Source of the DNA: JBEAOO01 sp041164825
GTDB lineage: Bacteria > Pseudomonadota > Gammaproteobacteria > Burkholderiales > Burkholderiaceae_C
DNA length: 52,415 nt
Reading direction: 5' to 3'
NCBI GenBank assembly: GCA_041164825.1
Contig: JBEAOO010000301.1
Coordinates: forward strand, 1 to 52,415
Part shown: positions 34,010 through 41,230 of the stretch, piece by piece
Layout: each line of letters starts with the position of its first letter
Position numbering within the stretch: the first letter of the stretch is position 1
Translations under genes and position numbers: made by a program
The notes under the pieces: model-generated
The model's database searches: none
What the model was told of the DNA's origin: nothing
What the model saw: the letters and a program-made list of their open reading frames with translations, nothing else

Positions 34010-34213
34010 TCAAACGCGCGGCAACTCACGCCCGCCGGTGGCCCAGTCGATGCGCGACTGCATCAAGTAGCCCGACAGGCGAGCCCACAACGACACGCGC
34101 TGCGCCCGGTCAACGGGCGCAGCGGCGACCCGACTCACGCTCACTGACGCGCGACGTGCGGTGGCGCGACGGCCAAAGGACTGACTGACAACGGAGAGTT
34201 CGGCGGTGCTCAT
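34010..34213 (-). CDS. Small hypothetical protein (67 aa)
   Basis: A short frame on the minus strand beginning MSTAELSVVSQSFGRR, with AAGGAG eight bases before the ATG at 34213. The product is basic (many Arg), with one mildly hydrophobic stretch (VSLWARLSGYLMQ). It has no motif I recognise. It faces the P450 operon across a 188-base gap containing a perfect inverted repeat. The good ribosome-binding site and unbroken frame favour a real gene, but length alone cannot exclude chance in GC-rich DNA. A longer start at 34255 adds a leader without a binding site. Function unknown. Confidence 0.5.
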   Translation of the reverse strand: MSTAELSVVSQSFGRRATARRASVSVSRVAAAPVDRAQRVSLWARLSGYLMQSRIDWATGGRELPRV

Positions 34214-34296
34214 GGTGATGACTCCTTGGGGATGCCCCAGTCTAAGGGAAAACACCAGGATTCACCGACAGCTCGCATGCCCATCTGCCAAGGATT

Positions 34297-34339
34297 CAAC
34301 GAAGTCAGAGTAAATACCAGTGTCACTCTGACTTCGTTG
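34297..34339. repeat. Perfect 14-bp inverted repeat upstream of the P450 gene
   Basis: CAACGAAGTCAGAG (34297-34310) and CTCTGACTTCGTTG (34326-34339) are exact reverse complements separated by 15 bases. It is not followed by a T-run, so it is more likely an operator or cruciform-forming site than a terminator. Motif site 8 begins immediately after it. Confidence 0.9.
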
Positions 34340-34367
34340 TTCAACATAATGCTGAAAAGTGTCTCGA
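34340..34367 (+). promoter_or_regulatory. Regulon motif site 8 (TTCAACA-N12-GTGTCTCGA)
   Basis: It lies upstream of the P450 operon, directly abutting the 14-bp inverted repeat, with 34 bases to the P450 start. The left half differs by one base from the consensus. Confidence 0.5.
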
Positions 34368-34401
34368 TTTATGCCGCCCAGCGGCCCTCCGGAGAATGCC
34401 C

Positions 34402-35682
34402 ATGACCGACAAGACAAATCTGCAAAAGTTGGAGCAGGCCTACGCCAGCGTGTCCGACACCTACCGTGGCAACACCCACGACCTGTATGCCGCCTGCCGC
34501 GAGATGCGCCACAGCACCCGGGTTTACGAAGGCGACTACATCGCCAAATTTCTGAACGTGCCGACCAACGCCGGCCAGCAAGCCGGCACCCGCCCCACCT
34601 ACGCGGTGTTCCAGTACCAGGACGTGATGAACGTGCTCAAGGACGCGGCCAATTACACCAGCGGCTTCATCCTCGAAGGCATGGGCAAGGTCTGGGACGG
34701 CCTGATGATTTTGGGCATGGACGGTGCGGCGCACCGCCAAGTGCGCAACCTGCTGCAACCCTCGTTCATGCCCGAGAACGTCAACAAGTGGCGGCCCAAG
34801 ATCGAGCGCGTGGTGCGCGAGGACTTTTTGCTGCCGCTGCTGCCCCAAAAGAAGGCCGATCTGATGGAGATGGGCCTGCACTTTCCGGTGCGCGTGATGT
34901 ATGCGCTGGTGGGCTTTCCGGAAGACAAGCCCGACGAGTACAACCAATACGCCGCCTGGGCGCTGTCGATGTTGGCCGCCAACCAGCTCGACAAGGCCAA
35001 GGCCGAAGAAGGCCGCAAGATCGCCGCGCAGTCGGTGAAGAGCCTCTACGACGCGCTGATGGTGCAGGTGCAAATTCGCCGCGCCGAGGGCGTGACCGGG
35101 GACGACCTGATCAGCCGCTTGATGAAGGCCGAATACGAGGGCCACAAGCTCGACGACCACGAGGTGGCCACCTTTGCTCGCTCGCTGCTGCCCGCGGCCG
35201 GCGAGACGACCACCCGCACCTTCAGCGCGGCCATGACCTTCTTGCTCACCGTGCCCGGGCTGATTGACCGCGTGCGCGCCGACCGCACCCTGGTGCCCAA
35301 GCTGATCGACGAGGCGGTGCGCTTCGAGCCCTCGTCCACCTTCAAGGTGCGCGAGACCGCGGCTGACGTGCAGATCGGCGATGTGACGATCCCCAAGGGC
35401 TCGTTCGTGCAGTGCATGGTGGCCTCGGCCAACCGCGACGAAAACGTGTTCGAGAACCCCGACGTGTTCGACATCGACCGCCGCCAAAAGCCCAGCTTCG
35501 GCTTTGGCTTTGGCCCGCACATGTGCATCGGTCAGTTCGTGGCCAAGTTGGAGCTGCTCTGCGCGATCAACGGCATCTTGGACCTGTTCCCCAACATCCG
35601 CCTCGACCCCGAGCAGCCCGCGCCCAAGATCGAAGGCGCGCACTTGCGCGGCGCCAAGAGCGTCCACGTGATCTGGGATTGA
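34402..35682 (+). CDS. Cytochrome P450 (bacterial class I)
   Basis: A 426-residue soluble P450. The I-helix motif AAGETTTRTF lies near residues 262-271, ExxR is EAVR near 302, and the heme loop FGFGPHMCIGQF has the Cys ligand near 375. It has no N-terminal membrane anchor, so it needs separate redox partners, probably a ferredoxin and the reductase at 32578. ATG 34402 is chosen because GGAG lies seven bases upstream; an in-frame ATG two codons earlier is too close to it. It heads a six-gene plus-strand operon. It should hydroxylate the growth substrate at an unactivated carbon. The CYP family cannot be assigned by eye. Confidence 0.95.
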   Translation: MTDKTNLQKLEQAYASVSDTYRGNTHDLYAACREMRHSTRVYEGDYIAKFLNVPTNAGQQAGTRPTYAVFQYQDVMNVLKDAANYTSGFILEGMGKVWDGLMILGMDGAAHRQVRNLLQPSFMPENVNKWRPKIERVVREDFLLPLLPQKKADLMEMGLHFPVRVMYALVGFPEDKPDEYNQYAAWALSMLAANQLDKAKAEEGRKIAAQSVKSLYDALMVQVQIRRAEGVTGDDLISRLMKAEYEGHKLDDHEVATFARSLLPAAGETTTRTFSAAMTFLLTVPGLIDRVRADRTLVPKLIDEAVRFEPSSTFKVRETAADVQIGDVTIPKGSFVQCMVASANRDENVFENPDVFDIDRRQKPSFGFGFGPHMCIGQFVAKLELLCAINGILDLFPNIRLDPEQPAPKIEGAHLRGAKSVHVIWD

Positions 35683-35784
35683 CCGCAGCCCTCCACCGAG
35701 CGGGCGCTCAGGCCGACTGGGCGCGGCTCGGCGCGGGCCCGAGCCTCGCTGAACCTCGCCGCTGACCCTTCAACAGGAACTTGC

Positions 35785-36819
35785 ATGATGCGCACTTTTG
35801 ACACCGTCCCCCAACGCGGCGACTTCGCCTTCCAATGCTTGGTGGGTCCGCAACAAGTCAGCGGCGCCAAGCTGGCTGACCTGCGTGACCACTTTGGCCT
35901 CAAGCTCACCAAGCACATGCCCTTTGGCAGCGTGCGCGATGAAGAGGGCCACATCTACTCGATGGTGCGCGCCCTCAACGCGCCGGGCAGCACGCCCAAC
36001 CCGACCAAGTTCATCTACCAAAGCACGCGGCTGGACGGCGAGAACCTGCGCATCGACAAGGCCCACATCGCCCCGCGTGCGCTGACGATGTTCCCGGCCC
36101 GTGGCCTGGACGGCGACACCGCCTGGTGGAGCAACCTGCCCGATGACGTGGGCCAGCCCTGGCGCATCAGTGCCTCGGGCACTGATTTTTCGTGGCACGA
36201 AGAGGGGCTGTTCAGCCTCACCGGCAAGCTGCTCGCCAACGGCATGCAGTGGTACTTGCCCGGCCTCGACTGGGGCACGTTCTACGTCGCGCAGATGTAC
36301 GACGTGGCGGGCACCTGCGAGGGTCGTGCGGTGAAGGGCGTGATCTCGCTCGACCAGGCCTGGATGGCCGAAGGCGGCGCCATCCACATGCACAAAGACC
36401 TGGTGGTCAACAACAAGATGCACGTGGTGTGGTGGAACTTCGCCACCGTCTACAAAGACGGTAGCTTCGACGTGGGCTCCTTTTTGGTGGGCCACGAGAA
36501 CCTCGGCTACGCGATCTTCCAGAACGAAAAAGGCGAGATCCGCACCACCACCCACATCGAAGGCACGGCGCGCCACCAAGCCGGCGGCTGGTTTGCAGAC
36601 GACGCTCGCATCGTGCTTGAGGGTCAGGAGGAGTGGGAGTTCTTGCCCGACCCCAAAGGCCGCATGACCGACTTTGTCGGCGGCTTCCCCATCACCGCGC
36701 AGCAAGAAGGCCGCTGGCGCCGGGTGGGCGACACCCGCGAGCCCGACCGCTGGATGGCCTGGGGCGAGAGCGACAAGCGCAACGGCAGCGCACGCAATGT
36801 GCGCGGCGTGGCCGCCTGA
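35785..36819 (+). CDS. Uncharacterised 344-aa protein of the P450 operon
   Basis: A 344-residue soluble protein without a signal peptide. It contains many beta-prone, Trp-rich segments (ENLGYAIFQ, MHVVWWNFATVYKDG, GGAIHMHKDLV, DTAWWSNLPDDV), resembling a double lipocalin-like or AttH/CrtC-type fold, but I cannot match it to a named family with confidence. No catalytic motif is recognisable. It follows the P450 by 102 bases and precedes an NTF2-like gene by 16, so it belongs to the same transcript. It may bind or isomerise a hydrophobic intermediate, or carry out a hydratase/cyclase-type reaction; these are guesses from context. Confidence 0.8.
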   Translation: MMRTFDTVPQRGDFAFQCLVGPQQVSGAKLADLRDHFGLKLTKHMPFGSVRDEEGHIYSMVRALNAPGSTPNPTKFIYQSTRLDGENLRIDKAHIAPRALTMFPARGLDGDTAWWSNLPDDVGQPWRISASGTDFSWHEEGLFSLTGKLLANGMQWYLPGLDWGTFYVAQMYDVAGTCEGRAVKGVISLDQAWMAEGGAIHMHKDLVVNNKMHVVWWNFATVYKDGSFDVGSFLVGHENLGYAIFQNEKGEIRTTTHIEGTARHQAGGWFADDARIVLEGQEEWEFLPDPKGRMTDFVGGFPITAQQEGRWRRVGDTREPDRWMAWGESDKRNGSARNVRGVAA

Positions 36820-36835
36820 GACGGGACGGTAGCCA

Positions 36836-37204
36836 ATGCACACCACCCTGCCCCCCGACGCCATCAGCGCCTTTTTGCATGCCCAGGTTCAGGCGTGGAA
36901 CGCGGGTGACCGCGAGGCCTTTTTTGCGGCCTACCGCCAAGCCGCGCCTGCGGGCTTGACGATCGAGTACGTGGGCCGCGCGCCGGCCACCCACGGCTGG
37001 CCCGTCCTCGAAAAAATGTGGGCCGAGCAAAGCGCCAAGGTCGAGATCGAAGAGGTCGTGATGATCGTCAACGGCCAAGACGCGGCCGGCCACATGCGCA
37101 ACAAGGTGCGCGGCACCACGATGGCGATCGAGACGATGGAGCTCTACCACTTTGACGCCGGGCACCTCGCCGTGCGCTATTTCATCCGCCTGCCGGGCGC
37201 TTGA
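36836..37204 (+). CDS. NTF2-like/SnoaL-like protein, copy 1
   Basis: A 122-residue small alpha+beta protein of the NTF2-like superfamily, which includes ketosteroid isomerase, SnoaL cyclases and limonene epoxide hydrolase. The sequence runs FLHAQVQAWNAGDREAFFAAYR then HGWPVLEKMW and ETMELYHFDAGHLAVRYFIRLPG. It aligns with the second copy at 38156-38605 in the spacing of WN-(x5)-AFxAxYR and Y-(x)-GR motifs, so the two are paralogues flanking an SDR. An isomerase, dehydratase or hydrolase role on a cyclic intermediate is plausible, but no catalytic residue is certain. A non-enzymatic accessory role is possible. Confidence 0.85.
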   Translation: MHTTLPPDAISAFLHAQVQAWNAGDREAFFAAYRQAAPAGLTIEYVGRAPATHGWPVLEKMWAEQSAKVEIEEVVMIVNGQDAAGHMRNKVRGTTMAIETMELYHFDAGHLAVRYFIRLPGA

Positions 37205-37300
37205 CGCTGTGGGGGCGGGCAGGCTTCGCATCTGCACACCCCGACCCCGCCGAACTCGCGCCACGCTCACCCCGTCCGCTCCCTCCATGAGGCCCGCACC

Positions 37301-38128
37301 ATGACCGACACCCCCTTGCCCTTCCACCCCGGCCGCTTTGACGGTCAGGTGGCCATCGTCACTGGCGCTGCCTCGGGCATCGGCGAGGCCACCGCCCGCC
37401 GCTTGGCCGCCGAGGGCGCGACCGTGGTGGTGGCTGATTTGTTTGGCGACCGCGCTGAAGCGGTGGCGCAATCGATTGGCGCCAACGCCAGCGCCGTGCA
37501 GTTCGATGCCGGCGATGTGGCATCGATCGAGCGCTTGGTCAAAGGCACGATCGAGCGCTTCGGCCGGCTCGATGTGCTGCACAACAACGCCGCCATCTCC
37601 TCACCCGAAGTGCACCGGCGCGACACCAGTCCGATCGACATCGACTTCGACACCTGGGACTTGGTGCTGGGCGTCAACCTGGGCGGCTACCTGGCCGGCT
37701 GCAAATACGCGCTGCCCACCATGCTCAAGCAAGGCCGCGGCGCCATCGTCAACACCGCCTCCACCGGCGGCTTTGTGGGCGACATCACACGCACCGCCTA
37801 CAGCGTGTCCAAGGCCGCCATCATTGGCCTCACGCGCCAGGTGGCCACGCACTACGGCCAACAAGGCATCCGCTGCAATGCGGTGGCACCGGGCCTGGTG
37901 CTGTCGCCCGGCACCCGCGGCGCCGCAGCCGATGTGATCGGCGTGATGCAGCGCCACCTGCTGACGCCCGAGGTGGGCCTGCCCGAAGACATCGCCGCGC
38001 TGGTGTGCTTTTTGGCCTCGTCCGAGGCGCGCTACATCAATGGCCAAACCTACATCGCCGACGGCGGCATGGTGGCGCACAACCCCGCCATGGCCGACCT
38101 CATCGACCTGGTGGCGCAGCGCCGTTGA
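37301..38128 (+). CDS. Short-chain dehydrogenase/reductase (SDR), copy 4
   Basis: A 275-residue SDR. TGAASGIGEATARRL is the cofactor loop near residue 21, VVADLFGDRAEAV suggests NAD preference (Asp at the end of strand 2), and HNNAAIS is the fourth-strand motif. The catalytic residues are Ser in NTASTGG and Tyr/Lys in AYSVSKAAI. The C-terminus INGQTYIADGGM is classical. It is encoded in the P450 operon between the two NTF2-like genes, which suggests oxidation of the hydroxyl introduced by the P450 to a ketone, followed by isomerisation or hydrolysis. That order is inference from gene context. Confidence 0.91.
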   Translation: MTDTPLPFHPGRFDGQVAIVTGAASGIGEATARRLAAEGATVVVADLFGDRAEAVAQSIGANASAVQFDAGDVASIERLVKGTIERFGRLDVLHNNAAISSPEVHRRDTSPIDIDFDTWDLVLGVNLGGYLAGCKYALPTMLKQGRGAIVNTASTGGFVGDITRTAYSVSKAAIIGLTRQVATHYGQQGIRCNAVAPGLVLSPGTRGAAADVIGVMQRHLLTPEVGLPEDIAALVCFLASSEARYINGQTYIADGGMVAHNPAMADLIDLVAQRR

Positions 38129-38155
38129 GCCGCTGAAACGAACCCCGTGGACACC

Positions 38156-38605
38156 ATGACATCGATCTCTCCCCCAAGCGCAACCACCGTCGCGCCCGAC
38201 ACCATCGAGCGCTTCATGCGGGATCAGGTGCTGCACTGGAACGGCCACAACAAGGCCGCCTTCATGGCGCTCTACCGCGAGCTGGCACCGCTGTCGTTGG
38301 AGATCACCTACGCGGGCCGCAGCGACACGGCCGACGGCTGGCTGGTGATCGAAGAGATGTACGACAAACACAACGCGCAGTTCCGGCTGGAGGTGGTGAG
38401 CACCATCTTCGCCGGGCAAGAGGTGGTGGTGCACCACCACAACTGCATCGTTGGCAGCGCCGCGGTCATTGAGAGCATCGAGACCTACCGCTTCGCGCCA
38501 GGGCGCTTGTGGGTCTGTTACCACCTCAAAGCGCCTGCGGCCGAGCAGGTCGACCTGAGCCAGTTCCGCGGCTTTGCAGGCGCCGAGCCGAGCGTCAACA
38601 CCTGA
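38156..38605 (+). CDS. NTF2-like/SnoaL-like protein, copy 2
   Basis: A 149-residue paralogue of 36836-37204 (FMRDQVLHWNGHNKAAFMALYR, ITYAGRSDTADGWLVIEEMY, VIESIETYRFAPGRLWVCYH). It has longer N- and C-terminal ends than copy 1. Start ATG 38156 is preferred over GTG 38147 because it is the first ATG in frame, although no clear ribosome-binding site is seen for either. It lies 27 bases after the SDR stop. It could be the second subunit of a hetero-oligomer with copy 1, or act on a different intermediate. No catalytic residue is assigned. Confidence 0.83.
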   Translation: MTSISPPSATTVAPDTIERFMRDQVLHWNGHNKAAFMALYRELAPLSLEITYAGRSDTADGWLVIEEMYDKHNAQFRLEVVSTIFAGQEVVVHHHNCIVGSAAVIESIETYRFAPGRLWVCYHLKAPAAEQVDLSQFRGFAGAEPSVNT

Positions 38606-38689
38606 GCACCTCTGGGGGGCATGACCCGGTGGGTCGTCAGCGTCCCGCTGGCCGCCTCCGAGCCTCTCACCCGCCACCTGAAAGACACC

Positions 38690-39964
38690 ATGGCCCACGC
38701 TGGTGCAGCACGCCTCGCTGCTTTGGATCTGACCGAATTCCGCATCGGCTGGCGCATCGCCCTCTTGGCCATGCTGGGCGTGGCCGCCAACTCGAACGCC
38801 GGGCTGCTCTACGCCTGGGGCTCGCTGATCTTGCCGCTCGGCCAAGCCCATGGTTGGGCGCGGGCCGATCTGCAATCGGGCATCAGCTTCATGTTTCTCG
38901 GCATGATCCTGGGCTCACAAATCGTGGGCTGGCTCAACCTGCGCTTTGGCATGCGCGCGGTCACCTACACCTCGCTGTTGAGCCTGAGCGGCGTCTACAT
39001 CGCCATGAGCCTGATGGGCGATTCGCTCGCCATGCTCTACGTGCTGATGATGCTCACCTCCATCGCCAGCATGGGCACCATGCACGTCACCTGGACGCAC
39101 CTGATCAACCTCTGGTACGTGCGCAACCGCGGCCTCGCGCTGGCGCTGGTGCTCTCGGGCACGGGGCTGGCCGCCATCGTCATTCCGTCGATGGTGAGTG
39201 CAGCCATCAGCCGCTGGGGCTGGCCCTCGGCCTTCTGGCTGCTGGCGGCCTACCCCGCGGGCATCGTGCTGCCGCTGGCCATGGTCTGGATGCACGAGCC
39301 CGCCGAACACGCCGCCCAGCAAGGCATGGCGCCGGCCCCGGGCCCCACGCCCGAGGTGCGTGGCCTGATGCTGAGCGAGGCCATCAAGAGCCCGCGCTAT
39401 TGGGCGTTGAACCTGGCCTTGTCGATGGTGGTGGCTTGCGTGGTGACGATGGTGACCAACGCGGTGCCGCTGCTGCGCGACAAGGGCCTGGGCGCCGCCG
39501 AAGCGGCGCGCATCTTCGGCGGCTTCGGCCTCTCGCTGATTGCGGGGCGCATGGTGGTGGGCTACCTGGTCGACCGCATCTGGGCGCCGGGCGTGGCCGC
39601 GGTGGCGCTGGCCATGCCGGCACTGGGTTGTGTGCTGTTGATGGTGAGCGGCGTGCAGAACACGCTGCAACTCACGGTGGCGGTGATGCTGCTGGGCATC
39701 GGTGCGGGGGCCGAGTTTGACATCGCTGCGTTCTTGATGGCGCGCTACTTCGGCATGCGCGACTACGGCCGGCTGTTTGGCGTCCACCTCAGTCTGATCA
39801 CCGCGGCCGCCACGCTGGCCCCCTGGCTGTTTGCCATGCTCTACCGCCAGACCGGCTCCTACCAAGCCATGCTGGGCATGGCCGCGCCGATGTTTTTGGT
39901 GGGTGGGTTGATGCTGCTGCCCTTGGGGCGCTACCCGAAGTTCGAGTCGGCGCCGGTGGTTTGA
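38690..39964 (+). CDS. MFS transporter
   Basis: A 424-residue inner-membrane protein with twelve hydrophobic segments and the MFS loop RFGMRAVTY after helix 2. It resembles monocarboxylate/oxalate-formate antiporter-type carriers (helix 1 IALLAMLGVAANSNAGLLYAWG, the L-Y-A-W-G/S form). ATG 38690 is chosen as closest to the first transmembrane helix; the frame opens at ATG 38621, which is also preceded by a G-rich stretch, so the start is uncertain by 23 codons. It is last in the P450 operon. It may import an acid substrate or export an intermediate. Repeat copy F follows immediately, and no intrinsic terminator is visible. Confidence 0.9.
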   Translation: MAHAGAARLAALDLTEFRIGWRIALLAMLGVAANSNAGLLYAWGSLILPLGQAHGWARADLQSGISFMFLGMILGSQIVGWLNLRFGMRAVTYTSLLSLSGVYIAMSLMGDSLAMLYVLMMLTSIASMGTMHVTWTHLINLWYVRNRGLALALVLSGTGLAAIVIPSMVSAAISRWGWPSAFWLLAAYPAGIVLPLAMVWMHEPAEHAAQQGMAPAPGPTPEVRGLMLSEAIKSPRYWALNLALSMVVACVVTMVTNAVPLLRDKGLGAAEAARIFGGFGLSLIAGRMVVGYLVDRIWAPGVAAVALAMPALGCVLLMVSGVQNTLQLTVAVMLLGIGAGAEFDIAAFLMARYFGMRDYGRLFGVHLSLITAAATLAPWLFAMLYRQTGSYQAMLGMAAPMFLVGGLMLLPLGRYPKFESAPVV

Positions 39965-39965
39965 C

Positions 39966-40168
39966 ACCGGTTTGGGCTCAACCGCGCAGGTCTCCATGGC
40001 CGGGAAATTGGCTTCTCGGCACTGCCGCAAACCGCATGCCGAGGCCGGAGCTCGGAGCGATGTGCGGAGGTCAAGGGGAATGCGCCGACCGAAGGGTGGA
40101 CCAGAAGGACACCGAGCACACCGCCCCGGCCCATCGCCGCCCTCGCGCCAGCCTTCGAACGCAGAGAC
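39966..40168 (+). repeat. Dispersed intergenic repeat, copy F
   Basis: It fills the convergent gap between MFS and bioB. ACCGCATGCCGAGGCCGG, GCTCGGAGCGATGTGCGGAG, GACACCGAGCAC and CGGCCCATCGCCGCCCTCGC lie on the plus strand. The CCGGCCATGGAGACCTGCGC block lies to the left in inverted orientation, unlike copy B. Confidence 0.75.
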
Positions 40169-40171
40169 CGA

Positions 40172-41230
40172 TCAGGCGTTGGATGCCTGCGCGCCCGGGC
40201 GCTCGCCCTGCACGCGCAGACCCAGCCGCTCGAACAGCGCGCGGTCGCGGGCGGCCTGCGGGTTCGAGGTGGTGAGCAGCTTGTCGCCGTAAAAGATCGA
40301 GTTGGCGCCCGCCACAAAACACAGCGCTTGCAAGGCCTCGTCCATCTGCTCACGGCCGGCCGAGAGCCGCACCATCGTGGTCGGCATGGTGATGCGCGCC
40401 ACCGCAATCGTGCGCACAAACTCGAACGGGTCGATCGGCTCGGCGTCGGCCAGCGGCGTGCCCGGCACCGGCACCAGGTTGTTGATCGGCACCGACTCCG
40501 GGTAAGGCGACAAGTTGGCCAACTGCGCGATCAAGCCGGCGCGCTGGCTGCGGCTTTCGCCCAGGCCCACGATGCCGCCGCAGCAGACGTTGATGCCAGC
40601 GTCGCGCACATGGCCCAGCGTGTCGAGCCGGTCTTGGTAGGTGCGGGTGCTGATGACCTGGCCGTAAAAGTCGGGCGCGCTGTCGAGGTTGTGGTTGTAG
40701 TAATCGAGGCCGGCGCCCTTGAGCGCCTGCGCTTGCTCGCCGTCGAGCATGCCCAGCGTCATGCAGGTTTCCAGGCCGAGCGCGCGCACCTCGCGCACCA
40801 TCTCGGTCACGCGTTCCATGTCGCGGGCCTTCGGGCTGCGCCAGGCGGCACCCATGCAAAAGCGCGTGGCGCCCTGCGCCTTGGCGGCATGCGCGGCGTC
40901 GAGCACCTCGTTGATCGGCATCAGCTTGCTGGCTTCCACCGCGGTGTCGAAATGGGCCGATTGCGGGCAGTAACCGCAGTCTTCGGCGCAGCCACCGGTC
41001 TTGATCGAGAGCAGCGTCGAGAGCTGCACCTCGTTGGCGTTGAAGTGCGCGCGGTGCACCTGCTGGGCCTGGAACACCAGGTCCATGAAGGGCAGCGCAT
41101 AGAGCGCCTCGACATCGGCCACGCGCCAGCGCGCAGCAGCCGTGTCGGTGTCGGCCGCCGCGTTGGCGCGCGCGGCCTTCTTCAAGGTGTCCTGCAGCGT
41201 GGACAGCGCAATGCTCGCCGTCGTGCCCAT
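40172..41230 (-). CDS. bioB: Biotin synthase
   Basis: A 352-residue radical-SAM enzyme that inserts sulfur into dethiobiotin. The [4Fe-4S] Cys motif is C81-AED-C85-GY-C88 (GGCAEDCGYCPQ), and YCPQSAHFDTAVEASKLM, YYNHNLDSAPDFYG and NVCCGGIVGLGESR are strongly conserved BioB blocks. The N-terminus has about 35 extra Ala/Thr-rich residues compared with E. coli BioB; an internal start is not evident. Its ATG overlaps the stop of the DUF1993 gene by one base (TGATG), placing it last in the nine-gene operon. No other biotin gene lies in the window. It might serve a biotin-dependent carboxylase of the pathway, or simply be placed here. Confidence 0.96.
   Translation of the reverse strand: MGTTASIALSTLQDTLKKAARANAAADTDTAAARWRVADVEALYALPFMDLVFQAQQVHRAHFNANEVQLSTLLSIKTGGCAEDCGYCPQSAHFDTAVEASKLMPINEVLDAAHAAKAQGATRFCMGAAWRSPKARDMERVTEMVREVRALGLETCMTLGMLDGEQAQALKGAGLDYYNHNLDSAPDFYGQVISTRTYQDRLDTLGHVRDAGINVCCGGIVGLGESRSQRAGLIAQLANLSPYPESVPINNLVPVPGTPLADAEPIDPFEFVRTIAVARITMPTTMVRLSAGREQMDEALQALCFVAGANSIFYGDKLLTTSNPQAARDRALFERLGLRVQGERPGAQASNA

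Noticed and set aside
34214..34255. Longer start (34255) for the small protein before the P450 operon
   Set aside because: The added residues lack a ribosome-binding site, while AAGGAG lies eight bases before ATG 34213.
3430..34367. The 28-bp motif as nothing more than a generic sigma-70 promoter
   Set aside because: At 7142 and 11426 it lies against the ribosome-binding site, where a core promoter would leave no leader, and the best copy is a good inverted repeat. An operator overlapping promoters fits better, although a promoter role at some sites is not excluded.
8096..40168. Insertion sequence or transposase remnant for the dispersed repeats
   Set aside because: No transposase-like frame, defined terminal inverted repeats or target duplications could be seen; only the repeat family itself is reported.
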